NCBI GenBank assembly: GCA_002077065.1
Contig: NAJO01000041.1
Location: forward strand, 62,001-126,000
Source: Cryoendolithus antarcticus
Lineage: Eukaryota; Ascomycota; Dothideomycetes; Cladosporiales; Cladosporiaceae
DNA: 64,000 nucleotides
Reading direction: 5' to 3'
The position numbers and the translations under genes are program-made. How positions within the stretch are numbered: position 1 is the stretch's first letter; every line of letters begins with the position of its first letter. Under the pieces are notes generated by a model, which searched no databases, was not told the origin of the DNA, and saw only the letters and a list, made by a program, of their open reading frames with translations. Positions 50,092 through 62,500 of this stretch are shown one piece after another.

Positions 50092-52156
50092 ATGAACTTC
50101 AGAAAGCCGACGCAGCCCTCTCCGCAGGTAAGCCTCCCATGTAAAGTCTATTGCGAACGGTAGTCAGACTAACGAAAGTGGCAGGAGATGGTCCAGGTCG
50201 GTTCGTACCCATTCCGCATGACAAGCAAGAAACCGAGTAGCTAATATGGACCATTGGGAATTCATAGACCGGTCAGCGTGTGTGAGATATTCCAAGTGGA
50301 AGGAGCTACCTACTAACGCGACAATACAGAACAGCCTCCCCGTTCTGGCGCACAGCTTCGGCCAACAGTCAACGACAACAGCAGCAGACTCCGGAGAAGG
50401 AGAGGAAGGTGATAGGTGCCAGCTATAGCCATGCGGATAACCTAAGCTTGACCAATCTGTACGCGTCTTCCACGAGGACGCAGTACGTAGCTAACAGTCG
50501 CAGCAACCTTGGGATCGATCAGCGACCCCGAACACCACCTGCCTCACAGCGCAACCGGAGCACACCACCCCCACGATCCACGATATCCCCTCCACCACGG
50601 CGCACATACACGAGCTTTGTCTCGGAAACGAATGATGCGTGGCAACCACACGAGACGCCGGTAGACGATGATGTTGACTTTGGTCAGGACGAGGACGAGT
50701 TTGGGCTCCCCAGTATCGTGTCCACGCGAAGGCAGGGCAAGCGGATAGCGGGCAAGAAGACGAATGATCCTGGCGGCACAGGTTGTGGCAACACGCGCAA
50801 TGGCGCAACGCATGCAGGCACTTGGGCACTGGATAGTGGCGACGTCGCAGAGGAGCGTGCAATACCCTCATACCCTTCGGCAAAGAAAGCAGAAGGCAAG
50901 CTGCTCCGACCACAATACAAGGACATCCTCCACGACCCAGCCAACTCCCTCCATCTCATCAGTCACCCATCAGTGCCTCTCCACGCCTCAGCCAAAGATC
51001 ACGAAGCCCATGCTGCACGCATAACACGCATCAACAAATTTAAGAAGCTTCTCCAATCCTCCACAATCCCACTCTCAGCCCTTCGAGAAGCAGCTTGGTC
51101 CGGCCTCCCGCCCGAAGTCCGCGCGATGTCCTGGCAGCTCCTCCTGAACTACCTCCCGACAAGCAGTGAACGCCGCATAACGACCCTCGAACGGAAACGA
51201 AAGGAGTATCTCGATGGCGTCGCGCAGGCTTTCAGTCAAGGCAGCGCCGGCGACGTCCCAACCCGTCCAGGCATGGCAGAGATCCAAACCGCGCCCGCAG
51301 TCCAGATCCGTGGCAAAGGCAGAGGTCTAGACGAAGCGATCTGGCATCAAATAAGCATAGACGTCCCGCGAACGAACCCTCACCTCCCACTTTATGGCTA
51401 CGAAGCCACGCAGCGGAGTCTAGAACGCATTCTTTACGTCTGGGCCATACGCCACCCCGCGTCTGGCTACGTGCAAGGCATCAACGACCTTGTGACGCCC
51501 TTCTGGCAAGTCTTCCTAGGGCAATACATCACCTCGTCCGACGTCGAGAGTGGCGTAGACCCCGGCATGTTGCCGAAAGCCGTTCTTGATGCCGTGGAAG
51601 CAGATAGCTTCTGGTGCTTGACGAAGCTGCTTGAAGGCATTCAGGACAACTACATACACGCGCAGCCTGGTATTATCAGGCAGGTCGCGGCGTTGCGGGA
51701 TCTGACTGCGAGGATTGATGGGACGCTGGCGAGACATCTGGACGAGCAGGGCGTGGAGTTTATCCAGTTTAGTTTTCGGTGGATGAATTGTTTGTTGATG
51801 AGGGAGATTAGTGTGAGGAATACTATTAGGATGTGGGACACTTACCTCGTGAGTTGGAATAATTCGATTCTTTATGGGAGCGCCCGGACTGACTTTGTGA
51901 TTGCCAGGCCGAGACCGATGGACCCTCGCACTTCCATCTGTATGTCTGCGCAGCATTTCTGGTCAAGTGGTCGGATAAGCTGTGCAAGATGGACTTCCAG
52001 GAGATCATGATGTTCTTGCAAGCGCTACCGACACGGAATTGGACGGAAGGGGATGTCGAGCTCTTGCTTAGCGAAGCGTTCATCTGGCAAAGCCTCTTCG
52101 AAGGCACAAAAGCCCACGTCCCCGTAAGAGAAGGGTCGGGCATAATGGGCATGTAG
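50092..52156 (+). CDS. GYP1: GYP1-type Rab GTPase-activating protein (TBC domain)
   Basis: Proposed exons: 50092-50127, 50185-50200, 50335-51848 and 51908-52156 (604 residues). Gyp1 accelerates GTP hydrolysis by Ypt1/Rab1 at the Golgi. The N-terminal 200 residues are disordered and Pro/Gln-rich, beginning MNFRKPTQPSPQ. The TBC domain starts near LREAAWSGLPPEVRAMSWQL. It carries the arginine finger in ISIDVPRTNP and the glutamine finger in SGYVQGINDLVTPFW, then WMNCLLMREISVRNTIRMWD, and after the last intron (59 nt) continues AETDGPSHFHLYVCAAFLVK. Exon 2 is only 16 nt and its downstream donor GTTCGT is weak, so the first 70 residues are less certain. The 3' end is firm. The stop is 17 bp from that of DCD1. 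Confidence 0.88.
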
Positions 52157-52173
52157 TCACGCCATCAGAGCAA

Positions 52174-53302
52174 CTACGCTGCCGAAGTCCCGTTCACCCC
52201 ATTCACCTTCCCATCCATCCCTTCCTCGTCTCCACCCAACACCACGAGACCGCCCACCACAGCCTCAAATCTCCTCAACTTTACGCCACCCTCCCTAAAA
52301 ACCCTCTCAGCAGCCTCATCCATGTAATACCCCTTGGCAAACACCACCTCCGAAATCCCCACCTGCACGATCTTGATACTACACGTGAGACAGGGACACG
52401 TATCACAGTACAGCACTGACCCTTCGCCTACCCTCTCCCTCCCCGCCTCGAGCAAAGCATTCTCCTCCGCGTGAAGGCAGAGACATGTGCTTAGCGATGT
52501 ACCGCCTGCGGACGAGGGCGTGGTATTGCACCGCGGACAGCCGCCCGAAAGGCAGTTGAGGAGGTGCCGTGGCGTGCCGTTGTAGCCTGTGCTTATGACG
52601 CGGTTGGAGCGGATTAGGACGCAGCCGACTTGTCGGCGCATGCAGTTGCTGCGACGGGCGGCGAGGGAGGCGAGGGTCATGAAGTAGGTGTCCCAGTTTG
52701 GTCTTAACCGCGCTGGGTCTAGTATATTCAATCTGGTAAGAGAGGTGTGCAGGGCAGAGAGCGACGGTGAGGTATTGAGCAATTGAAGGTGGGCCTTTGA
52801 TGCGAGGAGGGCGAGAGAATTTGTCGTAGGGGAGTACAGGTGGGCCTCTGAGGCCTGAACGAAGTCGGACAGGGATGGGCTACTAATTCCCTTGCCATGT
52901 AGGGAGAGGTAGCGAGCATAGCGCAATGAGACAGGAGCATCGATGTGAAGGAGTAGGAAGAAGGGGCGGTGGGAGAGGATTGTCGCTGTTGCTGTCGTGT
53001 GGATTGATGTCGTGACGAATTTTGTCTGCCAGTTCTGGGTCGCAAAGTCGAGCAGGGCTTCGACCGTTGGAAAGGTCTTGGATGGAGGTCTGTTGGTGGT
53101 CTCGTGGAGTTCGGGGAGCGATGGCTGGCCGCTTGCAGGAGTAGATGGCTCGATCGAGAGTCGTTGGAAGTCGTATTCTTTGGCTAGGTAGTTTTGGACT
53201 GCGTGCCGGCCAGAGCATATGCCTAAAGAAGAGTCAGTGTCTTTGACTGGAGAAATTAGAGAGAGGAGAAAGAGCCTTACTTCCGCAGATACCGACAAGC
53301 AT
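52174..53302 (-). CDS. DCD1: dCMP deaminase (DCD1)
   Basis: Two exons, 53302-53281 and 53222-52174, encode 356 residues. The 58-nt intron splits a serine codon and joins MLVGICGS to ICSGRHAVQNYLAKEYDFQR. The enzyme turns dCMP into dUMP for thymidylate synthesis. The C-terminal deaminase domain has the zinc site: His258 and Glu260 in CLHAEENALLEAG, and Cys285/Cys288 in CPCLTCSIKIVQ, plus MRRQVGCVLIRSNRVISTGY. The N-terminal half (1-180) is the long fungal Dcd1 extension that begins like a P-loop kinase, with GICGSICSGRH in place of an intact Walker A. It shares a 543-bp upstream region with ATG7, which contains one ACGCGT (MBF-type) site. Confidence 0.92.
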
Positions 53303-53845
53303 CGCCGCGATTCTATGCGGTGTGCCTCTTTACGAGTCCAGAATATCAATCGCCCTGATCGTCATTGTTCAATTCGAGAGCGTGATTGATATGGCTTAGA
53401 CTCAGTATTGTTGAGAGGTGTCGATAACTTCGCCAGTACTTGAGTCTCTACAGCACGGTCTAGTACAAAGCGATGAAGCTGCGATCTGGTGTTGCTCTAC
53501 TTCTGTCTGAATGAGGTTGGATAGTCAGTACGATCGCTACAGGTGCCTTGTGTTCTTATGCACAATTTCACTATTCATGCATGTCGCGACGCGCCTTCCC
53601 ACGCGTTCCTGCATCGCCCCACTTCCCCGCAACCTTGCGGCGCGCCTGTTCAGACATCACGTCCCCTCTACATCACGCTACAGCATCCTCCATGCGCAAG
53701 ACCTCACGCGACCAGGCCGGACAGATGACTGGTCGATCTGCCTACAGCCTACACTTGCAAACGATGCGCAGTCATCTGTGAAGACCTAGTTCCACCGCAC
53801 CCGCTGAAGTCCCAATATTTCTGACCTTCTGCACACGCTACAGCC
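53303..53845. promoter_or_regulatory. Divergent promoter DCD1 / ATG7 with one MCB-like ACGCGT
   Basis: These 543 bp separate the divergent starts. ACGCGT at 53601-53606 matches the MluI cell-cycle box bound by MBF in yeasts, where genes of dNTP supply are S-phase targets. It is about 300 bp from the DCD1 start and 240 bp from the ATG7 start. One palindromic hexamer is weak evidence by itself. Confidence 0.35.
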
Positions 53846-56396
53846 ATGTCGGTGCCACTCAAGTACGCGCCCTGGTGCTCCGATGTCGAGCTGGCGTTCT
53901 ATACGTCTCTTGCGCACATCAAGATCACACATGACAAGCTCGATTCATCCGCCAGGAAGGTACTGGGGTTGTATGAAGTCCAGCCGAAGGACGCGCCCGA
54001 GCGATCCATGCGCATGCAGATCCATGGCAATGCACTGACGACAGACGAGTACGTGAGTTGTCTTCCAACAGAGAGAGAGAGACTAGTTTCGCGATGCTGA
54101 TGCACGTATCATCAGGAGTTCACAGGGCTTCTGCCGTGGTGAAGGTGTCATCCGCAACTTCAACACCATCGAAGATCTCAAAAATCACAGCAAACCTGAG
54201 CACCTGGAACGCGCAGGTCGCACAGTCTGTGACGCAATCAATGATGGCACGATCTACTCCTGTCCTTCTCTGCTTGCTTCGTTCACGATTGTCTCATTCG
54301 CCGATCTGAAGAAATACCGGTTCACCTACCACTTCGCCTATCCTGCCATACAGAGTGAGCCTCTGTGGCGACTTGTAGCGCCAGAGACTGATCCCAGTAG
54401 AGGTATCACCAAGCTTGGCGTCAAGGAGACGACAGCGCTGGTCGATACTGTGCAAACGTGGAAATACCGCGTAGACACACGGCAGCATGGCTTCTTCCTC
54501 GCGAAGCGTATGCGTAAAGAAAAGTTCGACTGGAGTAAAGACCAGGCGCCCGAGGATGGCAATCTCCGTAAGCCAAAAGCGCCCATCACGCCCACTATCG
54601 AAGAGCTTGGCTTCCTGTGGTCTGTAGCACCACTGGAGAGCTATGAACATGGCTTCTTCAATGACATCGACCCCGAAGACAGGTTCGCTTGCTTCGTGGA
54701 CCCGTCAAACTATCCCGAGAATCCGGGCTGGATGCTGCGGAATCTGCTTGTGCTTGTGAGAGAGCGATGGAAACTTGACGAGATACAGATCATGTGCTAC
54801 CGCGATCTGCACTATCAGAGGGAGCATCCCAACAGCGTTATCATGACACTTCGATCGGCTGAGCCGGTCTACCCCGTTGTACCATCTCAGGACTCAAGCA
54901 GGAGTCTTCCATTGATGTCAACGTCCTCTGCTCTCAAGCCTGGTGACGTAGATGCGGCCGGTGACTTGATCGAGGCTCCACCGCAGCCACCTGAGCAGAT
55001 TGCCGAACCGGAACTGAACACCGCATCCGAACAGCCCGCATCTCTAGCATCAAAGCCTTCCACGCAGGCTAAGAAGCTGCCGAAAGTGACTGGCTGGGAA
55101 CGAGACTCCGCCAACAAGTTGCTGAATCGCACAGTCGATCTGGCTGCATACTTGGATCCCGCAAGACTTGCTGACCAAGCTGTGGACCTCAATCTTCAGC
55201 TGATCAAGTGGCGAATATCACCGTCTATTGATCTCGATACGATCAAGCATACGTCGTGCTTACTGCTGGGTGCTGGTACGCTTGGCTCGTACATTGCACG
55301 TAATCTGATGGGCTGGGGTGTGCGGAAGATCAGCTTCGTCGACAACGGACGTGTGAGCTACAGTAACCCTGTGCGACAACCACTTTACAGGTTTGAAGAC
55401 TGCCAAGCTGGTGGCAAGAGGAAAGCTGAGCGTGCAGCCGAGGCACTAAAGGAGATCTACCCTGGTGTGGATGCCCACGGGTATCATATCAGTGTGCCCA
55501 TGGCTGGACATCCGATCATGGACGAAGCCAAGGTGGAGAAGAGCTTTGAAGAGCTGAAAGCACTGATCGATGCGCATGATGCGATCTTCCTACTCATGGA
55601 CACACGCGAAGCACGCTGGCTTCCCACGGTGATGGGTAAGGCAGCCGGCAAGATCGTTATTAACGCTGCGCTTGGCTTCGACACCTACGTGGTCATGCGG
55701 CATGGCCTTCCGCCTACCCGCCCGCGGTCGAGAGGCAGCGTATCTGGTGTCGGTAACACATTCCCACATAATGCGAACGAGCCTCCACCTGCCCTCCCAA
55801 GATCATCTCGCTCGCCTGAACATCATCGCCAACAGCCTGCAGAGCTCGGCTGCTACTTCTGCACGGATGTCGTCGCTCCAGCCGATAGCTTGAAGTCAGC
55901 AACGTTAGACCAGCAATGTACTGTGACGCGACCTGGTATAGCTCCTCTAGCGTCAGCTCTCGCAGTCGAGCTGCTGGTATCGATGACCCAACACCGCCTC
56001 GGCGCCCGCGCACCTGCACCCGATGCGCCGCCTGCCGGTGCTGGTCCCAACACCATCCTGCCTGCCCCTCCGACTACACCGGGCTTCCCGACCTCTCATC
56101 CACTTGGCACGATTCCACACACCCTGCGCGGCTACCTGAGCACATGGCAGACGATCCAGATTACTGGCAAGGCTTACGACTGTTGTGCTGCTTGCTCTCC
56201 CGGGATACTAGAGCGCTACACGTCTGAAGGATGGGACTTCGTGAAGCGTGCAATCGGGGAGAAGGGATTTGTGGAAGAAGTCAGCGGATTGGCTGAGGTG
56301 CAGAGGCAGGCCGAAGAGGCGGCGCGGTTGATGGATGAGGATGGCGCAAGCGGAGAGGATGGATGGGGCAGTGAACGGGAGGGAGAGATGATTTGA
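53846..56396 (+). CDS. ATG7: ATG7, E1-like activating enzyme of autophagy
   Basis: Two exons, 53846-54048 and 54116-56396, encode 827 residues. The 67-nt intron (GTACGT...CATCAG) splits a glutamate codon and joins the N-terminal [20 protein letters not shown] to [20 protein letters not shown]. Atg7 activates Atg8 and Atg12 with ATP and passes them to Atg3 and Atg10. The C-terminal half is the E1 adenylation domain: nucleotide loop [20 protein letters not shown] (GAGTLG 453-458), [33 protein letters not shown], and the catalytic Cys669 in [12 protein letters not shown]. Zinc-type pairs CYFC (647, 650) and CCAAC follow. The protein is longer than yeast Atg7 (630) because of a Pro/Ser-rich insert near 320-390 and Pro-rich loops near 600-640 and 700-730. 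Confidence 0.96.
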
Positions 56397-59300
56397 GCAT
56401 CTTGGGAAATCACGCTGAGAAAGAGAGCATCGCTTCCCTCACTTCCGGCATCGATGACTGGGTGTATGAATATTGCAGGCCGCTCTTCCTGTGCATCGGT
56501 AGGCCGAGAGTTCGCAATGTTTGTACACTGCCGCACAGCTGCTGACATTTCTGGTCCCAAGCCGCGTCTACCGTAACCAGCAGCTATGATGAGATGCGGC
56601 GTCACGCCGCAATTGCGCCTATGTAAAGTTACTAGGCACCAAAGCCTGTCCCTGCAAATTGCAGTCCCGTGACCATCATGCAATGCACACTTCCGGGATA
56701 AGTGCAACTCGCACCAGCGCCTCCAATCCTGCTCTGCGCTACACAAGCCTCGGCTGTGGTCGATTAGAAAGTCAATGCCTCATCCCACGCCATGCTACCG
56801 CAGGTCTCCTCCATACACGAACTCTAGCGCATCTGAAACAAATTCTACCAAATTAAAGAAGTGAGGCGGCCACGTGCGGAGACTTTTGCCGACCCGTCCC
56901 CGCGGGCCAAAGACCAAGAATTGCGATCGACAAACGGTCTGCTGATGTGCTCGAGTCGTGGAAGACATCTCGATACCAATTATATGATGAAATACGAAAG
57001 GCGATGCTAGATGTGGCGGCGGTGAAGCGAGCGCCAAACCCCGCGCCCAGCGCAAGATGCGGCTTGATATGTGCCGCGACGGCATCGCCTTGCCGCGATT
57101 GCCGGTGAAGGAGAAAACTGCGAGGCTTTGATTGCTCGCCTTGCAGTGCTTTTGGGTGGAGAAGTCACCTACAGTAGCAGTCGATGCGCGATGGTTCGTG
57201 TTGGAGATTCGAAGCGAAGAAGGTTCTATTGTTGTTCCACGAAGTTTATGTGCCGAATTGATGACGAGAATGCGATCAAGTAACGGTAAGCTTGATTTCG
57301 TCTCGCAGTCAATTATCCGTCATGGGATGTACATTAGTGACCGCCTTCATGCGGTGCTACGAGTCAACGAAGGAGATCCGCCGCGCGGGTTAACATGTCG
57401 AGATGTGTGCTCGATTGGCCTGTCACCTGTGGCCGCCAGTGAGTTCGAATGGCACTGCCACGTTGCAGCGCAAGCTGTGGCATTGAATTTGATGGACCTG
57501 AATCGGGCAGCGCTCGGGTGTAATTCATTACGATTGAGGACAATCTCGATATCATATCGGCGCAAGTCGAACCAGGATTGTTCACAGTGATCAATGCAGA
57601 TACGGCGTTCGCAGCGTGAGGACGTCCCACGATCTGCTTGACTCTATCCATCTCCTCATTGAACATACTGACCATGCTCAAATCGACTTCTTCAAACGCA
57701 GATGGTGAGGTCTACGGCTCATAGCCTGCTGGCAAGTCTACTTACGGAAACCTTCGCCATGATTCGAACCTGCAGTGGTAAGGAGAACGGGTGATCCATC
57801 CACTCCTTCTAGAAGCCGCGCTAGCTCACCATGGCTCTCCTGTCCGTGTGTCTGCCGGTCACAATCTGAGCAAGCGCCCACACACCACGTGGAAGCCCGC
57901 GAAGATCATAATCATAGCGCGAACTGATAGCGGTGAGGGTGAAACCGCGTGATTGGGTCATACACCGAGATTAACCCCGTTAGTGTCGATAACACTCGAT
58001 AGCTATAATCTATCGTGCGGTGCGATGCAAGGCGAAAGTGGGGCCACATGTGGGAGATCACCTGAAGCAATGCTGCAACTCGACAGATGCGGACTGACAG
58101 CAGATTGGAGTAACACGACTTCAACATCTCGTTTCCAGCTACCAGGCTCTGCGAAGAAGAAGCTCGAAGCGGGGGCATTTCCACTTCACTCGTCACGCCA
58201 CGGAGCAAGAGCCGTATACGATGCCATGGTCCACGCAGACACTTCGCGCCAATCGTTGGTCATAAATAACACTGATGACATGCAAAGCTTGAGCTTCTCA
58301 GCATGAGACTCCAGCGACCTTAAAGGCCTTTAGCCGGCGAATATTATGCGTCGCAAATCTTGTACCACACTATCGGGTACCCAGTCAGCCGCTATGCGAA
58401 CGAGGCTCTTGACAGGTCAGATCTCGTAAGGATGAGCCAAATGCGAGCGCATTGAATCGCAACGTCGCAGCTAAATGGTGAGCACTGTCCGCATGATAGC
58501 GGTGCAACATCTGGTTGATGCGCTGGTGATGTCGTGTCCACCACCCAACTGACTGGCATCGCGATTCGGACGCGGGTCGAGGTGCGGTCTGTGGGCGCAC
58601 ACGTGGTCGTACAAGGGTTGCATTCTGCAGCAGCAAATCCTGCGCTAGAATGTGCCTCCGATGCTTCTCCTAATGCCCTTGCCGAGATGCTGATCAGCGC
58701 TGGACAAGGCTGTGAAGGCATTGGACCGGGCGAAGCGAGCTTCGAGAAGAAGTGCGCCAGGAGACTGGGTCAAGCGAGAAACGTCTTCACAGCAGGGCTG
58801 CATACGGCGAAGATCGCTGCCGAGTCTCGCGGTGTGAGTTAATGGTCTGCTCGATACGACAGTGTGTCCATGCGTAATATCGCCGTCGGGCCGTGTACGG
58901 ACGGCTTGCGATTAGACTTCGTGGGCGTGATCAGGCGGTGCTCCCATGACAAAGTGCCGTTGCGACATCGAGATAGGCCGAGCAGCATCGCTGCGTGCCG
59001 GCATGTGTCATCGTCCCACGTTCTGCTATTCCCAGCGGGCCCCCTCACAGCGGCGCAGTACGTCTAGCGCTTGACAGGGTTCCTGGTCATTCGACTCGAG
59101 ATTGCTACTGCGATCGACAGTGCCGCAGGGTGCTGCGTCGAGCGTCGTTTGCCGTGGTGTGGGTGAGACGAGAGCAGACCAGACCTCGCGCGGCCCTTGC
59201 TCTTCGCTCTGCCCTGCTTGCTGCCATCAGTGCGCTGCCATCCCCTGCTCCTCGCGCTACCGCCGAGTTCCGTCTTGTGCTGTCTCATCAGCGCCGAAGC

Positions 59301-59492
59301 TTACTCGAGCCCGGCCGCGAGATTGGGCAAAGGCGAGCTTGCTCAGTTCGGCAGGAGAGAGGCTAGTGACAGAGTCGCGCTCCGAGTGTCAGGGCCGGCA
59401 CAGGCACCTTGCCCCCGCAAACCCGACCACCTCCCCCCGAGAGGTAGTCCTGATCTGCCCTGACCGCATGGCTACACGTTGCTCCCGACATA
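56397..59492. other. 3.1-kb gene-poor region upstream of the large Zn2Cys6 gene
   Basis: No frame with a domain, ATG start and splice support was found. Frames of about 100 codons occur on both strands near 57.4-57.7 and 58.0-58.3 kb but look like chance. A B-box-like GGTTCGAATC at about 57757-57766 (minus) lacks tRNA folding around it. The right part (about 59.0-59.49 kb) is CT-rich and probably the 5' leader and promoter of the transcription factor, with a short upstream reading frame overlapping its start. Confidence 0.4.
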
Positions 59493-59545
59493 ATGGAAAC
59501 TGCCAGACGCCCTCCGCCTCCAGGTGCTCCTCCTCCTCCCATTGA
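59468..59545 (+). promoter_or_regulatory. Short upstream reading frame overlapping the Zn2Cys6 start
   Basis: ATG 59468, 25 nt before the main ATG and in another frame, opens a 25-codon frame that ends at TGA 59543-59545, inside the main coding region. If the transcript includes it, ribosomes using it would bypass the main start. The context is GCATGG with C at -3, weaker than the main start (A at -3, G at +4). Whether the mRNA begins upstream of it is unknown. Confidence 0.45.
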
Positions 59546-62500
59546 CCCACGCGGCCCTCCTCCTCCCCCGCCCTCCCACTATACCTCGCAACAACCCAGC
59601 TACTACCCTCACCCGCCGCCACAACCCGCGCAGTCGCCGTATCCAGCGCATAGTGGTCCACCAGGGAGCGCGCCGCCAGGCCAAGTCCACACGCTGCCGC
59701 CGATCCACGGCTACTCTGCGCCATACCCTCCAGGACCTGGCCCACCGCCCGGGGAGGGACCTCACCAATTGCCTCCCGTTCGGCACCCTTCGCACGGCTA
59801 CTACGACAGTCGAGATCAGCAAGAATACCACAAGTACAAACAAGCAAGCCGATCCGGCCATGCTACACCGGCGCCGGTGAACAGGTCGTATTCCCACGAC
59901 TCGATCCATCAACAGCATACTCCCACCACGCCGGCGCAACCAGGTGCCTACCCGCCGACCTCTGCGCTAGAAGCTGGCCCACCGCCGCATCACATGGATC
60001 ATGGATCGCAACATGGCTACCCGCCGACGAATGGCATCCACTCCAATGGGCACCCACCGCCACCTCCGCCTCAACACTACGACCCACACCCTCCTCACCC
60101 GATGACGCCTAGCGTAGATCAAGGCTATGCCTACCCACCGCCGCAACACCAAATGTATCCACCGCCACAGTACGGACCACCTATTGCTGCTTCCTACAGC
60201 ACGCAAGCGCGGAAGAAGCAAATGCGTGCCCAACAGGTGAGGTCACTTTAATGTCGGTGGCGGACTTTGCTAACGTGTGCAGGCCTGCGAACAATGTCGA
60301 CAGAGGAAGCAGAAGTGCGATGAAGGCACGCCATGTTCTTTCTGCAAAGAGAGCAATCTCAGCTGCCAATATCGCGACACACCTCCTGCAAAGTAAGTCA
60401 CCATGCGTGTGGTCTAGCCTGCGGAGCTGACAGTGCTTAGGACCGACAAGAATATGGAGAAAGTGATCGAGATGCTTACAGAAACCGCGGAAATGGCGAG
60501 GTCTAATACGCAGACCTTGACGAAACTTTCTGCGACTGTACAAGATTTCGATTCGCGCCTGCGACGCATGGAAGAAAACCGCGGCAACACCGTCGGCGGT
60601 GCAGAGGACGAAATTGTTTACACAGAAGAGCTGGCTCAGCCGAAACGACAGAAGAATCTCGACGACCATCGTACAGCTCCTCACAAATTGATCTTGCTCT
60701 GGCCTAGTCTGGGACCTCTGTTCGCGGCAACACAGGATAAACTCACCGACGGTTACGTGATGGAAGCAGAGGATCGTGGTCTGCCCCGGATCTACGGAAG
60801 AGGCGAGGGCATCGACGAAGAAGATGGCACTCGACAAGGCGGCACTCACAGCCCAGCACGTACTGAGGAGAGTTCGCCCGAGACGTTTCCACCCACACCT
60901 CCCGATGGGCAGTGGGGCTACGGCTTTGGTTCGCAGCAGTATCTTGGCCAGGACCCAAGCAGATCGCAACCTTATCCTGCAGGTGGTCTGAAACCTGATG
61001 GGACACTCGACCTGGATGCTACCACTATTGACGCCCTGTACAACAGCTACGTCAAGCACATGCACATCATGCATCCCTTCTTGGACGAGAAAGGCACGAA
61101 AGAGCTTGTCAGAAAGTTCAGTGCTCGATATAGCCCTGGCAGATCTCGGCTGCAAGGTAGTCAATTTGTGGGAGGCATCGGCGGCAACGAATCAGATCGA
61201 CCGCTGAAACGACAGCGCTCGAATGGTCCGATTGCCCCCTCGGAGTCTTATCCGACTCGAGTTGTGCAGACTGAGCGATCACCTGGCAACGCGATTGTGT
61301 ACCTGGTACTGGCACTCGGCAAGATCTGCTCGCACAAAGAGCAACTGCCTGGCGTGGTGCAGGACAGAGTGCTTGAGTCGAACCAGGTGCTGGCACACTC
61401 GATCACTGGTATGTCGGGCTTTGCAGACAGCTCTCCGATGTCCATGAACATCAAGCCTTCGCCTTCCTCCCCGAATCTCACGCCAAACAACCTAGCGACA
61501 CCACCGGCGCACGAGAATGGTGCGCGGGCAGAAGCACGCAGTCGACGTTCTTCGATCGATGGTGCGCCCTCATCGACGTCGCCGCGGAACATGGATGTCA
61601 TACCCGGTATGGCGTACTATGCCAAGGCTGCAGAGATTCTAGGTGATCAGGCTGACGGCAACGATCTCATTCACGCACAGATGTTCTTGCTTGCAGGGCT
61701 CTACAAGGGACAGCTGGCACGTGTCATTGAGAGCATGAGCTGGATCACGATGGCGGGCAGAGTTATCCAGATTCTACTCGACAGATACAAGCTGTACAAC
61801 CACAACTACTGGACTGCCTATGGCGACATCAAAACCATCCACAAAAGCGATCGAGAGAGGATCAAGAATAATCGACAAGGCCGCATCGTACTTGCTGCAT
61901 GGACATGTTTACAGCTCGAAAGTGACATCCTGGCAGAGTTGCGATTTCCATCCAGTGGAATACAAAGCATCGAGAATCTGTTAGTCATGCCGCTCAACTT
62001 GCGAGACGAGGACGACTCCGAAGCATACACCGAGCTGCAAGATGTGAATGATCAAATGGTTTTGATCTTCTACACAGCACAGATGTTCTTGCGCAGGCGT
62101 CTGAATCAGATACATCGAGAGATGTACGGACCGGAATGCATGGAGCAGACTTTGCCTGAGGTCAAGCAGATCTTGATCGGCCACGTGACGGTGATCGAAG
62201 AATGGCGAAAAAGGCTTCCACCGCCATTGCAGTGGAAAGATGACGACCCACCACCAAAGGAGATCCTACATGCCCGACTGAGAGCGAAATACTGGGGCGC
62301 CAAGTACGTCGTCAATCGCGTCTTCCTGGACTATGCTCTACACATCATGTCGCATGTTGCAGAGAAACGACGGGTCGAAGACGTCGCGTTGGACGTGCGG
62401 AATCAGCCACGAGACCCAGCAGAAGTGCATCTGTTCAAAGCAATACAAAACATGGGCGAACCTCATGTCTGGCAAGCTTCGCAGGAATGCATCAAGGCTG

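Noticed and set aside
57730..57850. B-box-like GGTTCGAATC on the minus strand suggesting a tRNA
   Set aside because: The bases flanking the TTCGAAT loop pair poorly (two mismatches in five), the acceptor ends do not match, and no good A box or anticodon arm is found at the right spacing.
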